Positions 1-8,945 of a stretch of DNA of 64,000 bases are shown one piece after another; positions within the stretch are counted from its first letter, which is position 1; every line of letters begins with the position of its first letter. The DNA is from UBA12545 sp051024685 (GTDB lineage: Bacteria; Bacillota; DSM-521; Neomoorellales; Neomoorellaceae): positions 1-64,000 of the forward strand of contig JAZHPA010000010.1 of the NCBI GenBank assembly GCA_051024685.1, written 5' to 3'. A program made the translations under genes and the position numbers. The notes below the pieces were generated by a model. It did no database searches. It had not been told where the DNA came from and saw only the letters and a program-made list of their open reading frames with translations.

Positions 1-130
1 TGGCTACCGCTCAGGTTTAGTCGCTCGCTTCCAAGCCCAAGCAGGCCTGCCCTGCAAAAAGTGGGGATAACTCAGCCCTTCTCTCCCTTGACTTAAATCA
101 CCATTTTAGTCCTCCCACTAAAAGATATGA

Positions 131-152
131 GGCCGGGCCTGTCCGCCCGGCC
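131..152 (-). terminator. Hairpin downstream of fdhD
   Basis: An 8-bp perfect GC stem (GGCCGGGC pairing with GCCCGGCC) around a 6-nt loop starts about 20 nt past the fdhD stop codon. The run of T after it is weak (CATATCTTTT), so it may terminate inefficiently. It is placed to end the fdhB-fdhA-fdhD transcript. Confidence 0.55.
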
Positions 153-170
153 TGTCTAAAGCCGCACCTT

Positions 171-953
171 TTATTTTACCCTCCAATCATGGCTGTAAAC
201 TTTAAATCTTTTCCCGCGGGCCAGTCCTACTATGGTGATGCCCAACAGTTGGCCTAGTTGGATGGCATAATCCGTGGGCACCGAACGGGAGAGAAGAAAA
301 GGAGTTCCCAGTCTTGCTGTTTTGGCAACTATTTCTGAAGAAATCCGGCCGGTAGTGAGGAGGAGTTTGTCTGCCGTTTCTAATCTCCGGTACAGCACTG
401 CGCCCGCCACCTTGTCCACGGCGTTATGGCGGCCGATATCCTCCCGGAAAATAATCAGGCCCTTTGCATCGGCCAGGGCTGCCCCATGGGCACCGCGGGT
501 CTTTTGATATAGCTCCGGGCTCCTCTGAAGCTGCGCCATCAAGTCGATAACCGTCGTCGGGGATACGGTCATGTCCGAACTGATCCGGCCTTCAAATATA
601 CAGTTTCTTTCGTTATCTCCTCGCCAGCTTATGTTCCGACCACACCCTGACGTCACCCAGGGAACCCAACCCTCTCCCTCTTTGGCCTCCCCGGCAATTT
701 TGACCTCAGCTCTTCCAGCCCTTATCTTGAGTTCGAGCAACTCTTCCACGGAGGTGATCATACCTTCATTATAAAGGAAGCCCACCACCAACTCCTCTAA
801 GTGTGCGGGAGTACACAGGAGGTTGACCAGGGGCCGGCCGTTCATTTCGATCTCCAGAGGAAATTCTACGATAACCGGGCTTCGTTCCTTATAGATTCGC
901 TCCTGGCTTACTGCAGTTACGGTGTAATCTACCACAGGCGTTTCCCCGGACAA
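171..953 (-). CDS. fdhD: Formate dehydrogenase accessory sulfurtransferase FdhD
   Basis: A 260-aa cytoplasmic FdhD-family protein. Known members pass sulfur from a cysteine desulfurase to the molybdenum/tungsten bis-pterin cofactor of formate dehydrogenase, without which the enzyme is inactive. The conserved blocks are visible: the SGCG loop near residue 105 holding the sulfur-carrying Cys, and GRHNAVDKV near residue 175. The start is a TTG preceded by a G-rich ribosome-binding site (GGGGGGA) at 7 nt spacing; there is no upstream ATG in this frame. It lies last in an apparent fdhB-fdhA-fdhD operon, about 200 nt after fdhA, which matches its role in maturing that enzyme. The 203-nt gap before it (954-1156) shows no gene. 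Confidence 0.93.
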   Translation of the reverse strand: MSGETPVVDYTVTAVSQERIYKERSPVIVEFPLEIEMNGRPLVNLLCTPAHLEELVVGFLYNEGMITSVEELLELKIRAGRAEVKIAGEAKEGEGWVPWVTSGCGRNISWRGDNERNCIFEGRISSDMTVSPTTVIDLMAQLQRSPELYQKTRGAHGAALADAKGLIIFREDIGRHNAVDKVAGAVLYRRLETADKLLLTTGRISSEIVAKTARLGTPFLLSRSVPTDYAIQLGQLLGITIVGLARGKRFKVYSHDWRVK

Positions 954-1156
954 GGTTTAATCCCCCCAAGAGTTCTGCGTTACCCGGTCAAGGTCGGCCA
1001 AATAAAAAGAGGGGGAACTGCTGGATAAAACAGCCCCGTCCTTCTTCTAAGTCGCCTGCGAATATCTTATCCCATCAAATCCCGGGCTAATACGGATTTT
1101 CCTTAATAGAACTACCAGTAGAACTACCAGTTGACCTCCAATCGCCGTTACCGGCT

Positions 1157-3853
1157 TTAAGCGGGTACCTTCCTCACCTGCACGGCGCAGGTCTTGTACT
1201 CCGGGATCTTGGCCACCGGGTCCAGGGCCGGGATGGTGAGAAGGTTGGCTGCAGCCTCCCAGAAGTGAAAGTTCATGAATACCACCCTCCTCGGCACCCT
1301 GTTGGTAACCCACGCTTTAACTTTCACCTTACCCCGGCGGGACACAATCTCTACCGTCTCCCCGTCCTCTATGCCCAGCCCTTCGGCATCATCCGGGTTG
1401 ATTTCCACTACCGGTTCAGAGCAAATTTCCTCCAGGCCCTTAGCCTTCCGGGATAGGACTGTATGGTAATGGTAGAGCAGTCTGCCCGTGGTAAACACGA
1501 AGGGATACTCTTCATCCGGCTCCTCTGCAGGCGGCAGGTAGTGGACGGCCTGGAACAGGCCCAGTCCCCGGGTAAACTTTTCTTTATGCAGGACAGGCGT
1601 ACCGGGGTGGTCGGGACCAGGTACGGGCCACTGCAAGCCCTTCTCCTCAAGGCGCCCATAGGTTATTCCGGCATAGCTGGGGGTGACCCCGCTTATCTCC
1701 GCCATGATGTCCTCCGGCGAGGAATAGGGCGACGGGTAGCCTAACCTCTCCATGACCTCTTTTATGATCTGCCAATCCGGCCGGGCTTCTCCCGGGGGTT
1801 CGACGGCCTTGTGCACCAGCTGCACCCGGCGCTCCGTATTGGTGAAGGTCCCTTCCTTTTCGGCAAAGGAGACGCCGGGCAGCACCACATCGGCCAGCCT
1901 GGCCGTTTCTGTAAGAAAGATGTCCTGCACAACGAGGAAGTCGAGGCTTTTCAGAGCCTTTTCCACGTGGGAGGCGTCGGGGTCCGTCAGGGCAGGATTT
2001 TCCCCCAGAATATACATACCCCTTAGCTTGCCTTCCTCTGCCGCCCGCATCATCTCCATAAGGGTAAGGCCGTTCTTTGCAGGCAGTTCGGGTACACCCC
2101 AGGCCCGGGCAAATTTTCGGCGCACACCGGCATCGGTTACGGGCTGGTAGCCGGGAAGGACGTTGGGCAGGCCCCCCATATCGCAGGCGCCCTGGACGTT
2201 GTTTTGGCCCCTTAAGGGGTTCACCCCGCTTCCCTCTTTGCCTATATGGCCACAAGCCATGGCCAAATTGGCCAGGGCTATTACGTTGGCCGTACCCGTG
2301 ATATGCTGAGTTATGCCCATGGCGTAGAGTATGCTCGACCGTGGACCTGCGGCGTAAATTCTCGCCGCGCGCACAATATCTTTCGCCGGTACGCCGGTAA
2401 CCTGGGCGACCCTTTCAGGGGTATATTCCTCCACCGCCCGCTTCACTTCTTCAAACCCTTCAGTTCTGCGGGCGATGAATTCCTTATCGTAGAGTTCTTC
2501 CTTCACGATTACATGCAGAAGACCGTTGATGAGGGCCAGATCCGTGCCCGGCTTTTGCCGCAGCCATAAATAGGCCCAGTCCACCAGTTCAATATGACGG
2601 GGATCGGCTACTATGAGCTTAGCTCCCCGTCGCACCGCCTCCTTCACCTTAAGGGCAATAACAGGGTGGTTCTCGGTAGTGTTGCTGCCAATGACCAGAA
2701 GGCAGTCCGCTTTAGCTATGTCGGCGATAGAATTGGTCATAGCGCCGCTGCCAAAGGTGGTTGCCAGACCGGCAACCGTGGAGGAGTGTCAGAGGCGGGC
2801 ACAGTGATCGACGTTATTGGTGCCCACTACCCCCCGGGCCAGCTTCTGCAAAAGGTAGTTTTCTTCATTGGTACATTTGGCCGAGCACAAGAACCCCAGG
2901 GCATCCGGGCCATAGGATTCCTTTATTTCCTTTAGCTTCCGGGCCACCAGGTCTAAGGCCTCCTCCCAGGTGGCCTCCCGGAAGGTACCGCTGCCCCTGG
3001 CTCCTTCTCTTATCAGAGGCTTGGTCAACCGGTCGGGGCTGTGGATGTAGTCAAACCCGAAACGCCCCTTGACGCAGAGCCAGCCGTTGTTCACCTCGGG
3101 GTTTTCGTATCCTTTAACTTTAACTACTTTGCCGTCCTTAACGTAAAGGGTAAGGTTGCACCCTACGCCGCAGTAGGAGCAGATACTGCGCACCTTCTTA
3201 AATTCCCATTCCCGGCCTCGGCCTTCCCTAACCCTCTCTGTGAGGGCCCCCACCGGGCATACCTGGAGGCAGTTGCCACAAAAGACGCAACCCGACTCCT
3301 TTAACCCGGCAGGATCTGCAGTTCCCACCTTGGTCTCTATTCCCCTGCCGGCCAATTCCAGGACGAAATTACCCTGTACCTCACGGCATACCCTTACGCA
3401 CCGGCCGCACACAATGCACTTGTTGTAATCCCGGACTATAAAGGGATTATCTCTGAGGACGGGTAAAGAAGCCACATCGGCCTTCCAGGTAGTTCCTTGA
3501 ACACCGGAATTGTACGCGCAGTCCTGCAGGTCGCAATCGCCGGCCTTTTCACACGCAAGGCAGTCTTCGGGGTGCTGGCTCAAGAGCATTTCTATTACGC
3601 CCCTGCGCCATTCCTCTATTTCCGGCGTGCTGGTGTGAACCACCATTCCTTCCGCTGCCGGTGTGTTGCAGGCGGTGACCGGCTTGGCGGCACCTTCTAC
3701 GGCCACCAGGCAGAGTCGGCAGTACCCTAAAGGTCTGAGCAAGGGATGATAGCAAAGGGTGGGTATATGAATTCCCAGCCTTTCGGCAGCCTCCAGTATA
3801 GTAGTACCTTCGGGCACCGAAACCCGCCGACCATCTATGGTCAGGGTTACCAT
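1157..3853 (-). CDS. fdhA: Selenocysteine-containing formate dehydrogenase alpha subunit (NAD(P)-dependent type)
   Basis: An 898-aa catalytic subunit read through an in-frame TGA at 2789-2791 (codon 355), taken as selenocysteine in the context H-C-A-R-L-U-H-S-S-T-V. Domains in order: a 2Fe-2S plant-type domain (about 1-80, with CYHPLL and CRLC); a NuoG-like Cys-rich segment (HPEDCLACE); two 4Fe-4S clusters (CIVCGRCVRVC, CVFCGNCLQVC); the 4Fe-4S entry loop CSYCGVGC near 225; the molybdopterin/tungstopterin domain; and a C-terminal molydop-binding domain. The U-H pair sits where other formate dehydrogenases ligate Mo/W. In acetogens this enzyme reduces CO2 to formate in the methyl branch of the Wood-Ljungdahl pathway. 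ATG start with an AAGGGAGG site. Conventional gene finders split it into 354-aa and 527-aa pieces. Confidence 0.96.
2759..2777 (-). promoter_or_regulatory. SECIS hairpin of fdhA
   Basis: Eleven nucleotides after the TGA codon the mRNA forms a 7-bp stem GGTTGCC/GGCAACC with apical loop GGTCT. The same GGUCU loop is known from the Escherichia coli fdhF selenocysteine insertion element recognised by SelB. It supports reading the TGA as selenocysteine rather than as a mutation. Confidence 0.88.
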
Positions 3854-3868
3854 TAACTTCTCCTCCCT

Positions 3869-5752
3869 TCAAAAGACCATAAGTCCCACGCGATAACACC
3901 TTAAACACCGGGCCGTTTCTGCCACTCCGTCGTCGAAACTAAACCCCAACTCCACTTCCCTAAAGTCCTTGAGGCGCTCCTCCACCGGCGCCGCCTTCTC
4001 CTCTTTACGCGGCCAGCCGGAGGGCAAGCCTACCTCTTCTTCGCTATCGAACACGCCGAATTCCTTCAGCCAGGCATCCAGCAGGTCCTGAGGGACTGCC
4101 TCCACCTTCCCGGACGTAAGGTACTGGTCTATGGAAAGGGCCGCTCTGTTCCCCTGGGCAACGGCCTCTACCACCGTCCTCGGCCCCAGGACTATATCTC
4201 CCCCGGCAAAAACTCCCGGCACCTTGGTGGCCAGGGTCACCGGGTCCACGGCAATGGTTCCCCCTTTGGTCAATTCAATGCCTTCCGTGCCGTCGAGGAA
4301 GGAAAGGTCGGCCACCTGTCCGATGGCCGGCACTACAACTTCACAGGGAAGGAAGAATTCCGAACCGGGCACGGGAACTGGCCGCCGGCGCCCGCTGGCA
4401 TCGGGTTCGCCGAGCTCCATCCTTACACACTCGACTCCCTTCACTTTGCCGTCCTCCGCCACTATTCTCACGGGATTGGCCTGGAAATAGAACTTTACCC
4501 CTTCCGCCTCGGCGTCCCTCACCTCGCACTCGTTGGCCGGCATCTCGGCCCGGGAGCGGCGGTACAGGAGATATACTTCTTCAAACCCCAGGCGCAGGGA
4601 AGAGCGGGCACAATCCATGGCGACATTTCCGCCGCCGACTACGGCTATCCTCTTACCCCGGGGTACGGGCAGGCCCAGGTTAATATTTCGCAGGTATTTC
4701 ACCCCGGGTATGAAGCCTTCATACCCTGCCGTCTCGCCTTCTACACCCATTTTGGCGCTATCATGCAAGCCGGTGGCAATAAAGACGGCTTCATAGCCCT
4801 GGCACAGCTCTTTAAAGCTTATCTCTTTACCCACAGGCGTATTATACCTGATCTCCACGCCCAGCTCCTTGATGGCTTCGATTTCATCCTGCAGGATGTC
4901 TCGCGGCAGTCGATAAGCGGGAATCCCTACGGCGAGCATCCCGCCGGCCACAGGCAAAGCTTCAAAAACGGTCACCTTATATCCCCGCCGGGCCAGCTGA
5001 TAGGCACAGCTCAATCCGGCCGGCCCGGCACCTATCACCGCCACCCGTGGGCACCCGTTGTCGACCTTCCCGTCTAAACGGGGCCTGCGGCCGCCCTGGA
5101 GTTCGTAGTCGGCGAGGAATCTCTTGATGCCCCTTATGGCCAGGGGCTCGTCCACCAAACCCCGGCGGCAGTGTTCCTCGCAGGGATGCACGCATACTCT
5201 GCCCAGCACGCCCGCCAGGGCAGTGTTCTCCCTTATGACGGCCAGCCCTTCCCGGAACCGGGATTCCTGGGTACATTCCATATATCTAGGTATGTCCAAG
5301 TGGGCCGGGCACCTTTGCATGCAGGGGGCGGCAACAATGGATTTATATTCTTGAGGTTCTCGACCACCCCCAGTATAAGCTACCATACGGTCATAATGAT
5401 CTACGAAATCGAGAACCGGCCTCGCGGCCGACTGGCCCAGCTCACACTTGGAACCGTGATATACCAGGAGGGCTATTCTCTTCAATTGCTGGTGCAGGGA
5501 GGGCTCATCCCTATCCGAAAGCTTTTGCAGAAGCTCCAAGATGAGCTTGGTACCCACCCGACAAGGAACACACCTCCCACAGGACTCCTTCTGTACCGCC
5601 TGGTAATACTCTTTAAGGGCGGCCAGGAGGTCTACACCGGTGTCGTTGACGATAATACCTCCCCAGCCGATAAAGGCCCTTAAAGGACGTCCTCCCAGGG
5701 GCGGCAGGGAGGTTTTATAAGTCTTACTGCCGCTCCTCCATGTACTGAGCAC
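3869..5752 (-). CDS. fdhB: Formate dehydrogenase beta subunit (NuoF-tail / GltD-type fusion)
   Basis: A 627-aa electron-transfer partner of FdhA. The N-terminal ~110 residues match only the C-terminal 4Fe-4S domain of NuoF (ESCGRCVPCRVGT). After a CMQRCP/CVHPCEEHC Cys-rich region comes a GltD/NfnB-type flavin domain with an FAD site (VAVIGAGPAGLSCAYQLA), an NAD(P) site (IAVVGGGNVAMDCAR) and the final FAGGD motif. A GltD-like module is the likely NADP(H) site, as in Moorella NADP-dependent formate dehydrogenase. The FMN/NADH-binding part of NuoF (GRGGAGFP) is absent. A GTG start at 5752 has a GGGGGAG site at 6 nt; a TTG three bases upstream is the alternative. The gap to fdhA is 15 nt. Confidence 0.88.
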   Translation of the reverse strand: MLSTWRSGSKTYKTSLPPLGGRPLRAFIGWGGIIVNDTGVDLLAALKEYYQAVQKESCGRCVPCRVGTKLILELLQKLSDRDEPSLHQQLKRIALLVYHGSKCELGQSAARPVLDFVDHYDRMVAYTGGGREPQEYKSIVAAPCMQRCPAHLDIPRYMECTQESRFREGLAVIRENTALAGVLGRVCVHPCEEHCRRGLVDEPLAIRGIKRFLADYELQGGRRPRLDGKVDNGCPRVAVIGAGPAGLSCAYQLARRGYKVTVFEALPVAGGMLAVGIPAYRLPRDILQDEIEAIKELGVEIRYNTPVGKEISFKELCQGYEAVFIATGLHDSAKMGVEGETAGYEGFIPGVKYLRNINLGLPVPRGKRIAVVGGGNVAMDCARSSLRLGFEEVYLLYRRSRAEMPANECEVRDAEAEGVKFYFQANPVRIVAEDGKVKGVECVRMELGEPDASGRRRPVPVPGSEFFLPCEVVVPAIGQVADLSFLDGTEGIELTKGGTIAVDPVTLATKVPGVFAGGDIVLGPRTVVEAVAQGNRAALSIDQYLTSGKVEAVPQDLLDAWLKEFGVFDSEEEVGLPSGWPRKEEKAAPVEERLKDFREVELGFSFDDGVAETARCLRCYRVGLMVF

Positions 5753-5861
5753 CAACTTCTCCCCCCAACTCTCTTATTTCTTATGCCGTTGCCTTTACCT
5801 TTTCCTTACCCTCCTGTTGCCGGCCGGGTAGCATTTTATTAGGTGAAAGATTTTTACCTTT

Positions 5862-5891
5862 AGCATAACAGAGATTAGTCCAACCCTGCAA
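5862..5891 (-). promoter_or_regulatory. Candidate sigma-A promoter of the fdh operon
   Basis: On the minus strand, TTGCAG and TATGCT are 18 bp apart, about 110 nt upstream of the fdhB start. This is the best promoter-like pair in the fdhB leader. The leader (5753-6021) holds no other gene. Confidence 0.35.
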
Positions 5892-6021
5892 GTGTCTCTT
5901 AACTTTTACCTCTCCTGTTTAATTTCTTCAACATCTTTCGCCATTTCCCCTGCCTGACAGGGCGGCTTTTTGTAAGCGCTAAACCGCCGGCCGCCGGTGT
6001 ACCCTAATATAGAGTAACCTT

Positions 6022-6367
6022 CTAAGTCGAGATAACTGTATATATAAGAGCAGGCTTCTCGATGCGGGAAACATAAGAACGGGAAATCCCCATTTTGCGG
6101 GCTATCTCTCGCTGCGTCTTGCGTAGGCCGTGCATTAGGCCGTAACGCATCACCAGTACACTCTTTTCCCTCTTACTCAGACACTTGATCTTTTCCAGCA
6201 CCCGCTGCCTCTCCTGGTGGCTCTCCACCATCTCCGCGATGTCTTCGTCGGTACCCAAAACATCGATGAGGGAAATTTCATTGCCTTCTTTATCCACACC
6301 GATGGGATCGTACAAAGAAACTTCTCCCCTAGTTTTCTTTAGGGCACGCAGGTGCATCAGAATTTCA
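6022..6367 (-). CDS. sigK: 3' half of the split sporulation sigma-K gene (SpoIIIC-like)
   Basis: Encodes the C-terminal half of mother-cell sigma factor K: the end of region 2, region 3 and the region 4 helix-turn-helix (KTQREIARKMGISRSYVSRIEK) that reads the -35 element. Homology to sigma-K begins abruptly at E-I-L-M-H-L-R, at the hexamer TGAAAT (6362-6367). The preceding DNA, which adds an M-T-L-G-F-V-I-K leader to the open frame, does not look like sigK. It has no convincing start or ribosome site of its own. Joined at TGAAAT to the 5' half at 41584-41930 it gives a continuous 229-codon gene. The short tail after the last helix (P-A-L-I-Y-T-V-I-S-T) is unlike the usual R-A-L ending, but the region 4 core is intact. 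Confidence 0.92.
6362..6367 (-). other. Right-hand recombination core of the sigK element (next to the sigK 3' half)
   Basis: The hexamer TGAAAT (minus strand), shared exactly with 41584-41589, lies where sigma-K homology starts. The element-side flank is GGGTTTGTAATAAAGAT. The gene-side flank continues TCTGATGCACC, coding L-M-H. Crossover anywhere in the hexamer gives the same repaired reading frame. Confidence 0.75.
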
Positions 6368-6511
6368 ATCTTTATTACAAACCCTAGCGTCAAATATTGT
6401 TATGAATCCTAACTTCCGGATTAGCAGTCACAAATAACGCTCAGTTTTGACAAGCTAACTTCCACCTATGAAAAACAACCTCAAAATAATAACTCTTCCC
6501 CAGCAATCTCC

Positions 6512-6640
6512 TTGAGAAAATCCGGCGATCCTGATTTGCATGGAGAGAAGTTCAGCAACGCCACCCATCGTTCCCCCACTGACCCGGAAGCGCGCCTATT
6601 CCGCAAGGGTCGTGGTAAGGAAGCGAAGCTCAGCTATCTA
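6512..6640 (+). pseudogene. Fragment of an IS1182/IS5-type transposase
   Basis: One plus-strand frame reads through a stretch typical of DDE transposases of this group: H-G-E-K-F-S-N-A-T-H-R-S, then T-D-P-E-A-R-L-F-R-K-G, then G-K-E-A-K-L-S-Y-L. It has no start, and the frame then decays; a second short similar stretch (ERTAALKMLKKV) follows near 6657 in another frame. It lies just inside the element end. Family assignment is by motif memory only. Confidence 0.6.
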
Positions 6641-6997
6641 GCTCCAACGGAGCTATGGAGCGCACAGCCGCCCTCAAGATGCTAAAGAAAGTGCACCCCT
6701 TTTTACCACCTCTCTCCCATGAAACTGTCCAGCCGAAAAAGGGCTGATAACTAAATTGCGAACGCCGTCAGTACCAGCCCTCTTCCTTACTTGCGAACGG
6801 TATTCGTCAAAAGTTATATCCCTTACCCAGTGCAGGCTCTAGGACCTCCAGTAACACCGGGTTACTCTTTTCATTTACCGCGTCCCGGCAACTGGCCGGT
6901 GTGGTTCCCCCGCCCAAGTTAACGCCGTAGTTATCGTCCCAGTCGTTGGCGCTGTCTAAAACAAGGGACCGCGTGCCTATCAACTTCCCCCTATGTT
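6641..6997. other. Intergenic remnant DNA
   Basis: No gene can be supported. It continues the IS debris on the plus strand. A 64-codon minus-strand open frame (6807-7001) containing G-G-G-T-T-P-A-S-C-R-D-A-V-N is not recognised and lacks a ribosome site. Confidence 0.4.
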
Positions 6998-7963
6998 TCA
7001 AGTCGACCGCGGCTGCTCAGCACTTATCGTCGCGATCACAAGATCCAGGAAACGCTCGAAATCTGCGCTACAGGCAGCTTCTACTTCCGGCAAGTAGTCC
7101 CAACGAAAGTGATGTCTTACGTCCGCAACAGTCTGTCCAAGCGTCAAACTACTCCGGGTCTCAATATCTACGTGTATCCTTTCAGTCTTGATAATACTAG
7201 GCTCAATAGCCGCCGCAATTGCCATGGAGTCAATCAGACCACAATAACTGGGGAAATGACGATCGTTTATGAAGCGGAAGATATCTAGCACGAATTTCGA
7301 TTCCGGATTGCTGGCTTGCTGCAAAGCCACGAAGTCTCTTTCTCGCATGTTGATTTTGGGATGGGTAGCAACATCCAGGCCGATGGCGACTAAGTTAAAG
7401 CCACCATGAAAGACCAAGCGAGCAGCTTCCGGGTCCACATAGATGTTCCACTCGCTCACAGGGTTACCACCAGTGGCATTGATAAAGGCATATTGATTGA
7501 AGCCGAAAGCACCCCCAATTATAATGAGTTTTTTCACCTTCTTGGGCAATTCAGGGTCCTTCATAAGCGCTAAGGCTATATTAGTCAGCGGACCAGTTGC
7601 CACCAATGAGATATCACCAGGATACTTGTTCACTATCTCCACGATTACATCAGGCGCAAAGCGGGGATCAGCCGGTAATCTGGGATCAGGTAAGTTTGTA
7701 TTCCCCAGACCGTCATCGCCATGAGAGAAAGGGTCTTGTGGATAATCCCGTACCAAGGGCTTCTTCATACCCTGGGCTACTGGTATTGAATGCACCCCCA
7801 TTAGTTCCAGTACTTTCCTGACGTTTAGACAGGCCCGATCCGCGGTTAAATTACCCGAGACAGTGGTAATTGCTTCAATTCTTAATCGTCCTGACTTAAG
7901 GGCAAAAATTATCGCCACGGCATCATCAATACCAGGATCACAGTCCAGTAAAACACGGTCCAT
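6998..7963 (-). CDS. Inosine/uridine-preferring nucleoside hydrolase family protein
   Basis: A 321-aa cytoplasmic enzyme of the IUNH family, expected to hydrolyse the N-glycosidic bond of a ribonucleoside to free base and ribose. The N-terminal calcium-binding signature DCDPGIDDA starts at residue 8, VATGPLTNIALAL lies near 120, and an N-I-Y-V-D-P-E-A-A motif typical of the substrate loop lies mid-protein. Length is normal for the family (310-330 aa). ATG start with an AGGGAGA site. It is the last gene of a minus-strand run from a PfkB kinase through a hydrolase and an ECF transporter, separated from the transporter S gene by a strong hairpin. The released ribose could be phosphorylated by the nearby ribokinase. 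The exact nucleoside cannot be read from sequence. Confidence 0.9.
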   Translation of the reverse strand: MDRVLLDCDPGIDDAVAIIFALKSGRLRIEAITTVSGNLTADRACLNVRKVLELMGVHSIPVAQGMKKPLVRDYPQDPFSHGDDGLGNTNLPDPRLPADPRFAPDVIVEIVNKYPGDISLVATGPLTNIALALMKDPELPKKVKKLIIIGGAFGFNQYAFINATGGNPVSEWNIYVDPEAARLVFHGGFNLVAIGLDVATHPKINMRERDFVALQQASNPESKFVLDIFRFINDRHFPSYCGLIDSMAIAAAIEPSIIKTERIHVDIETRSSLTLGQTVADVRHHFRWDYLPEVEAACSADFERFLDLVIATISAEQPRST

Positions 7964-8036
7964 TCGTGGTTCTCCCTCTCCTTAAAGAAACATTTCTTAT
8001 AGGTGCCATCATTTTTCAGTAAACCCGCGCTTTTAC

Positions 8037-8085
8037 GGTTGCCGGCGCATACCCCACAACGTGATAGTGGGTAGCGCCGACAACC
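8037..8085 (-). terminator. Strong intercistronic hairpin
   Basis: The outer arms GGTTGCCGGCGC and GCGCCGACAACC pair over 12 bp with one mismatch, with an inner ACCCCAC/GTGGG pairing. There is no T-run, so it could be a partial terminator, an mRNA processing or stability element, or a repeat rather than a full stop between the ECF S gene and the nucleoside hydrolase. Confidence 0.55.
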
Positions 8086-8115
8086 AAGGGCGGGATCGGT
8101 TTAACCAGCCATTTT

Positions 8116-8715
8116 TTATTCTATCTTTTCATAGGTTCTATTACCCTTCAATTGTCCGGCAATACCCGCCCGCATAAGTCCTTGCATTATGAGATACGAT
8201 AAGCCACCCGCGATGATTAACCCTGTTGCTCCCATCGTCAATATATAAAGCAACTGTATAGTGGGACCTAGTTTAACAAATCCAAAAACATAGAGCATAG
8301 TAATTGAACATCCGACCCCTGCAAGGGCTCCGGAAATTAAAGCTGACCAAACAACTGGACGATAGCGGAATAACCCTAAACCGATCTCTGCGCCCAACCC
8401 CTGCAGAGCTACAAATACAAAAACAACCGAACCATCGAGGCTACCCGCCAATACCTCTATAAGGCCTGTTAACATAGAAGCAATAAATGCGACCCCAGGC
8501 TTACCGATCAATAGCCCTGCAACGATACCCCAAAAAGTAAAGAAAGGATTATCAAGAGCGGCACCAAATGGGCCCAGAGCTCCTTCGATAAATTTAGCCC
8601 ACGGACCTACCACGTAGGCACTAACCACGCCACCTACTGCCGCGATTACCGCTATAATAAGAAGATCCATGGTACTATAACGGTAATTAATAGCATTTTT
8701 GGTCTCCCCAGTCAT
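8116..8715 (-). CDS. ECF transporter substrate-binding (S) component, YkoE-like
   Basis: A 199-aa integral membrane protein with about five or six hydrophobic segments. The stretch G-K-P-G-V-A-F-I-A-S, then L-I-E-V-L-A-G-S, then G-L-G-A-E-I-G-L-G-L-F-R-Y-R is the pattern of the YkoE family, whose B. subtilis member is linked to uptake of the thiamine precursor hydroxymethylpyrimidine. It would capture a small substrate and pair with the T and double-ATPase proteins encoded just upstream. ATG start, AGGAGG site at 9 nt. The neighbours (nucleoside hydrolase, PfkB kinase, ribokinase) argue for a nucleoside-like ligand instead of, or as well as, a pyrimidine. No thiamin pyrophosphate riboswitch was recognised. 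The 230-nt gap to the T gene shows nothing else. Confidence 0.8.
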   Translation of the reverse strand: MTGETKNAINYRYSTMDLLIIAVIAAVGGVVSAYVVGPWAKFIEGALGPFGAALDNPFFTFWGIVAGLLIGKPGVAFIASMLTGLIEVLAGSLDGSVVFVFVALQGLGAEIGLGLFRYRPVVWSALISGALAGVGCSITMLYVFGFVKLGPTIQLLYILTMGATGLIIAGGLSYLIMQGLMRAGIAGQLKGNRTYEKIE

Positions 8716-8945
8716 TCTTTGAAGCCTCCTACCAAGTTTATTACTCTTCCCATGTGTTCCTCAAAAAACGTACAGCAACCCCTAACGAATGGTAAAAACA
8801 GTTAAGGCACAAGTTCGTCACAACATCTCCGCTCAGTTCATTTTACAACCGCTTTTATACACAAATCCTACCGCAGCTCCCACCTCCACTACCACTCTTC
8901 GGCCCCAGGAAGTACACACCTCCAGCCTTTTAGCTCCCTAAGCTC

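Noticed and set aside
274..507. Plus-strand frames across fdhD and most other plus-strand frames in the window
   Set aside because: They are antisense shadows of well-supported minus-strand genes.
6022..6393. A 123-aa stand-alone sigma-factor gene
   Set aside because: The extra N-terminal residues are not sigma-like, the start is a TTG without a ribosome site, and the frame joins perfectly to the sigK 5' half at a shared hexamer.
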